From Hypsibius dujardini (Eukaryota; Tardigrada; Eutardigrada; Parachela; Hypsibiidae), in NCBI GenBank assembly GCA_001579985.1, contig LRSR01010857.1, positions 1 to 23,354 of the forward strand: DNA of 23,354 bases, in the 5' to 3' direction. The notes below the pieces were generated by a model that did not search any database, had not been told where the DNA came from, and worked only from the letters and a program-made list of their open reading frames with translations. Shown here one piece after another: positions 21,501 to 23,354 of this stretch. Numbering within the stretch: position 1 is the stretch's first letter; each line of letters starts with the position of its first letter. The translations under genes were made by a program, and so were the position numbers.

Positions 21501-23273
21501 TAAATTCATGTATATTTGTTATTTAAATGAGAGGTTGAGTGCCAAATGTGATTGCTCATCATCAAAAACAAATTTCAGACTTGTGCAATCTCGCTCCTTG
21601 CCTTACCAGTTGGCTGTAAACTTATTATGGTTAATAATTACAGACGATGATCCAGCACCCGCTCCCAAACCAGTCAATGCTAGAGGTCAAAAGACTGCTG
21701 CCCAGTTATCGCTGTCGGAAAACGTCGGCGAGAAGAAGACCCTTGTTGTTGGAAAACAGGCCGCCGCCCTAGAACAGCTTACAAAATCACTGGTCTCCCG
21801 GTGCGTTAAGACCTTCAACTGTCCCGCCCTGAGGGAGAATCTGTCAAAAAATGAATGCCATGTTGATAAATTATCTTGTCGCTTCCAGATTCGGTATGAC
21901 CGTAGACCAAATTCGGAATCAATTGCCTCTGATTACCATGTCGAAGACGGTCAAACAGGACTGCCTTACTACCGCAGAAGGGTACGCAGCAGCCACATTA
22001 TTATCGCAACAATCAGATTAATCAAATTAATTTAATTCATACAAATTAATTCAATCTTACTGATATAGTCAGCTCAAAGAGGAAAAAAATAAGGACAAAG
22101 AATAGTTAGATCAAATCAGGAAAAATATCATTGTTTACTAAGATTTTGTTGGGATTTGATTTTGCTTCTAGAAAACCACAAGTGCCTTTGAATGATCCTT
22201 TCGGTGGAGAAGTGCCGGATTGTGCGCAATCAAAGTTTCGGTCATTCGACGGAACTTGCAATAATATTGCCTTCCCAAATCGAGGCACTACAGCCTCAAT
22301 TTTTCTTCGGATGGTGGAGCCAGACTACGCAGACTGTAAGTTCCGCGCTGGAAATTCGGTTGCAGCTAGAATTCTTCGACTTCTGTTCTGCCCATATTTT
22401 TGTGTTTAAATCTAACCGCATGTCTGCATTCCTGTGCGCAATATCCGCTGTGCGAGTTAAAAAAACTGTAATACCAAGTTTCAAAGAGAAATAATATGTT
22501 TTTTTTTTAAATAACAAATTCCAACTTAATAACAAAATCGATAAATGAACTGTTTGATTAATTTGATTTAGCAAACGAAACTCGCAATATTTCAGCAGTT
22601 TGATTGACTAATCTGTCAAAGACCTTGAAAAGCGGAAGTGTGCTGAATTTCGTGCTATAATTAAGACGTCGCTCAGCGTATATATGTGTGTTACGTGACT
22701 TTGGAAATCGCACAGCCACGTCACAATTTAAGATCTCGTTATCGTGCAAGACATAATTGAGTTTTCCATCTTGACAGATAGCTGCTTATTTCTTTGTATA
22801 CGCCTTCCTGTAAAATAATGTGTTGCTTTCACTTTTTGTGACATGAAGTCTAGAGCGTGTTGTTTTCCCCCCAGCCATTGCCGCACCGCGGAAATCGAAA
22901 GGAGGTCAAGTTTTGCCGAGTGCGCGAGTCATCAGCAAACGAGTCGCGGGTAATGCAGACGTCCCCTCTACAACTACTACACAGATGGTAACTTATACTT
23001 TCTGTATATATAAATAAAATTTGGAAAACATAACATACATTTTACAAGTGTACATTTATTTTCCAGAACTGGCAGTTTGAATTATTAATGAAATATGTAA
23101 TATTTATTTATTGTATTATTTATTCATGTGTTATTTATTAGTTGTTGATTATTGAGGGGACTTATCCTCAAGTTTATTTAATAAAGATTTTGAAGTAATA
23201 CAGCATTATTGCAAGAAATTCCAGAAATAGATTTTCTCTTCGTTTTCAGTTCATGCAATTCGGACAGTTCATT
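18537..23273 (+). CDS. Secreted animal haem peroxidase, N-terminal 431 codons (3' end beyond window)
   Basis: Eight exons (18537-18550, 19406-19792, 20471-20769, 21644-21842, 21889-21981, 22172-22335, 22875-22987, 23250-23273) join in matched phases to 431 codons. Residues 1-20 form a signal peptide (MARNYLLKMWIFLFLGSIPA). Residues about 21-300 are low-complexity: Ser/Pro/Asp-rich, then a Thr-rich run (TTTTLAPTTTTRATTTT) likely to be O-glycosylated. The peroxidase domain shows FRSFDGTCNN (353-362), FLRMVEPDYADS (375-386), LPSARVIS and FMQFGQFI, all matching the animal haem peroxidase (chorion peroxidase/peroxinectin) family, in which DHD with the distal His follows directly. The enzymes oxidise substrates with hydrogen peroxide outside the cell, for example in matrix or eggshell cross-linking. 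The catalytic core is off the window, so activity cannot be judged. Confidence 0.88.
18685..18922. mobile_element. hAT-like MITE in peroxidase intron 1
   Basis: The ends are inverted copies: CAGAGGCTCGTTCAGGGT on the left and CAGAGGCTTGTTTAGGGT read inward from the right, about 31 of 40 bases matching. The similarity continues inward, so the whole element folds back. Flanking 8-mers AACACACC and TATACACC agree at 6 of 8, consistent with an aged hAT 8-base target duplication. No coding capacity. A small hairpin (GCCCAA...TTGGGC) sits at 18772-18785. Confidence 0.75.
19406..19792 (+). CDS. Peroxidase exon 2
   Basis: Acceptor GCTTTTCAG; donor GTAATT. Codes the rest of the signal peptide and a Ser/Pro/Asp-rich segment. 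An ATG within this exon (MWIFLFLG) is an alternative start with a shorter signal peptide. Confidence 0.8.
19793..20470 (+). other. Peroxidase intron 2
   Basis: AT-rich. TGTATGTATTAGAT occurs twice near 20363 and 20398 as a short direct repeat. Nothing else recognised. Confidence 0.7.
20471..20769 (+). CDS. Peroxidase exon 3
   Basis: Acceptor TATATCCAG; donor GTAAGG. Codes 99 full codons, with a basic cluster (STRRRRTK) followed by the Thr-rich run and an acidic end (SEDEQDAD). Confidence 0.82.
20770..21643 (+). other. Peroxidase intron 3
   Basis: AT-rich intron between GTAAGG and TTACAG. A 93-codon frame at 20884-21165 has no family match and is not called. Confidence 0.7.
21644..21842 (+). 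CDS. Peroxidase exon 4
   Basis: Acceptor AATTACAG. It starts DDPAPAPKP and includes CVKTFNCPALREN. The donor is GTCAAA at 21843, chosen because only removal of 21843-21888 keeps the frame into the next exons. Confidence 0.75.
21889..21981 (+). CDS. Peroxidase exon 5
   Basis: Acceptor CGCTTCCAG; donor GTACGC. In the spliced frame it reads FGMTVDQIRNQLPLITMSKT and is open throughout. The unspliced frame runs into a stop in exon 6. Confidence 0.72.
22172..22335 (+). CDS. Peroxidase exon 6
   Basis: Acceptor TGCTTCTAG; donor GTAAGT. Holds the family signature FRSFDGTCNN and ends in PDYAD, phase 1. Confidence 0.92.
22336..22874 (+). other. Peroxidase intron 6
   Basis: AT-rich intron with GTAAGT donor and CCCCCCAG acceptor. 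Nothing else recognised. Introns 5 (21982-22171) and 7 (22988-23249) are likewise featureless. Confidence 0.75.
22875..22987 (+). CDS. Peroxidase exon 7
   Basis: Acceptor CCCCCCAG; donor GTAACT. Reads APRKSKGGQVLPSARVIS, the next conserved peroxidase block, then a Thr run (VPSTTTTQM); phase 0 end. Confidence 0.92.
23250..23273 (+). CDS. Peroxidase exon 8 (24-base microexon)
   Basis: Acceptor CGTTTTCAG; donor GTAAGT. Codes exactly eight residues, FMQFGQFI, the block that precedes the DHD motif in this family. Confidence 0.88.
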
Positions 23274-23354
23274 GTAAGTTTAACCAATATGAAGAAACAT
23301 GTTTAACTCAAACTGCATTTTTCATCTACACCATCAAACCAACATTATTTTTCC

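Noticed and set aside
21889-22035. Continuous reading of peroxidase exon 4 through 21843-21888
   Set aside because: It gives the wrong phase and a stop in exon 6, whereas splicing restores the conserved frame.
1-23354. tRNA, rRNA and CRISPR searches by eye
   Set aside because: Isolated GGTTCGA motifs lack cloverleaf partners; no regularly spaced repeat array; no rRNA-like conserved blocks.

Overview
The window is eukaryotic nuclear DNA, most likely from an arthropod. Exons are fairly GC-balanced and sit between long AT-rich introns and intergenic DNA. Introns have GT...AG borders and exon phases that match. The two recognisable host genes are a multi-membrane-span chemoreceptor-like protein and an animal haem peroxidase. 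Two DNA transposons (piggyBac, mariner) and a hAT-like MITE are also present. A springtail or insect would fit, but the sequence alone does not fix the order.

Layout. (1) 151-4440, minus strand: four exons of a chemoreceptor-like (gustatory/odorant receptor superfamily) gene. All phases match, giving 434 codons before a stop, but the last helix of the family is not visible, so the gene may continue past base 1. (2) 4441-8247: mostly non-coding, with a strong nested hairpin at 5005-5045 and a possible isolated membrane-protein exon at 5850-6132 (minus). (3) 8248-9237, plus: a decayed multi-exon gene with in-frame stops and damaged splice donors. (4) 9850-10122, minus: a membrane-helix fragment resembling part of the chemoreceptor. 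(5) 11324-14037: a whole piggyBac element with TTAA target duplications and matching 15-bp termini. Its transposase is disabled by an internal deletion, a frameshift and a premature stop. The same element also holds an apparently intact three-exon gene for a 102-residue protein of unknown function on the transposase strand. This is the most unusual object in the window. (6) 15733-17198: a mariner-type element with about 38-bp terminal repeats and TA target duplication; one catalytic Asp is replaced by Asn. (7) 18537-23273, plus: the first 431 codons, in eight exons, of a secreted haem peroxidase. They cover a split signal peptide, a long low-complexity and Thr-rich extension, and the start of the peroxidase domain, stopping just before the expected distal-histidine motif. 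A hAT-like MITE (18685-18922) lies in its first intron.

The two host genes are independent, with no operon-like arrangement. The region between them has been a landing site for transposons and holds gene relics. Exon models were built by hand from reading frame, splice-site motifs and phase. Family assignments rest on motif recognition, without a database search.
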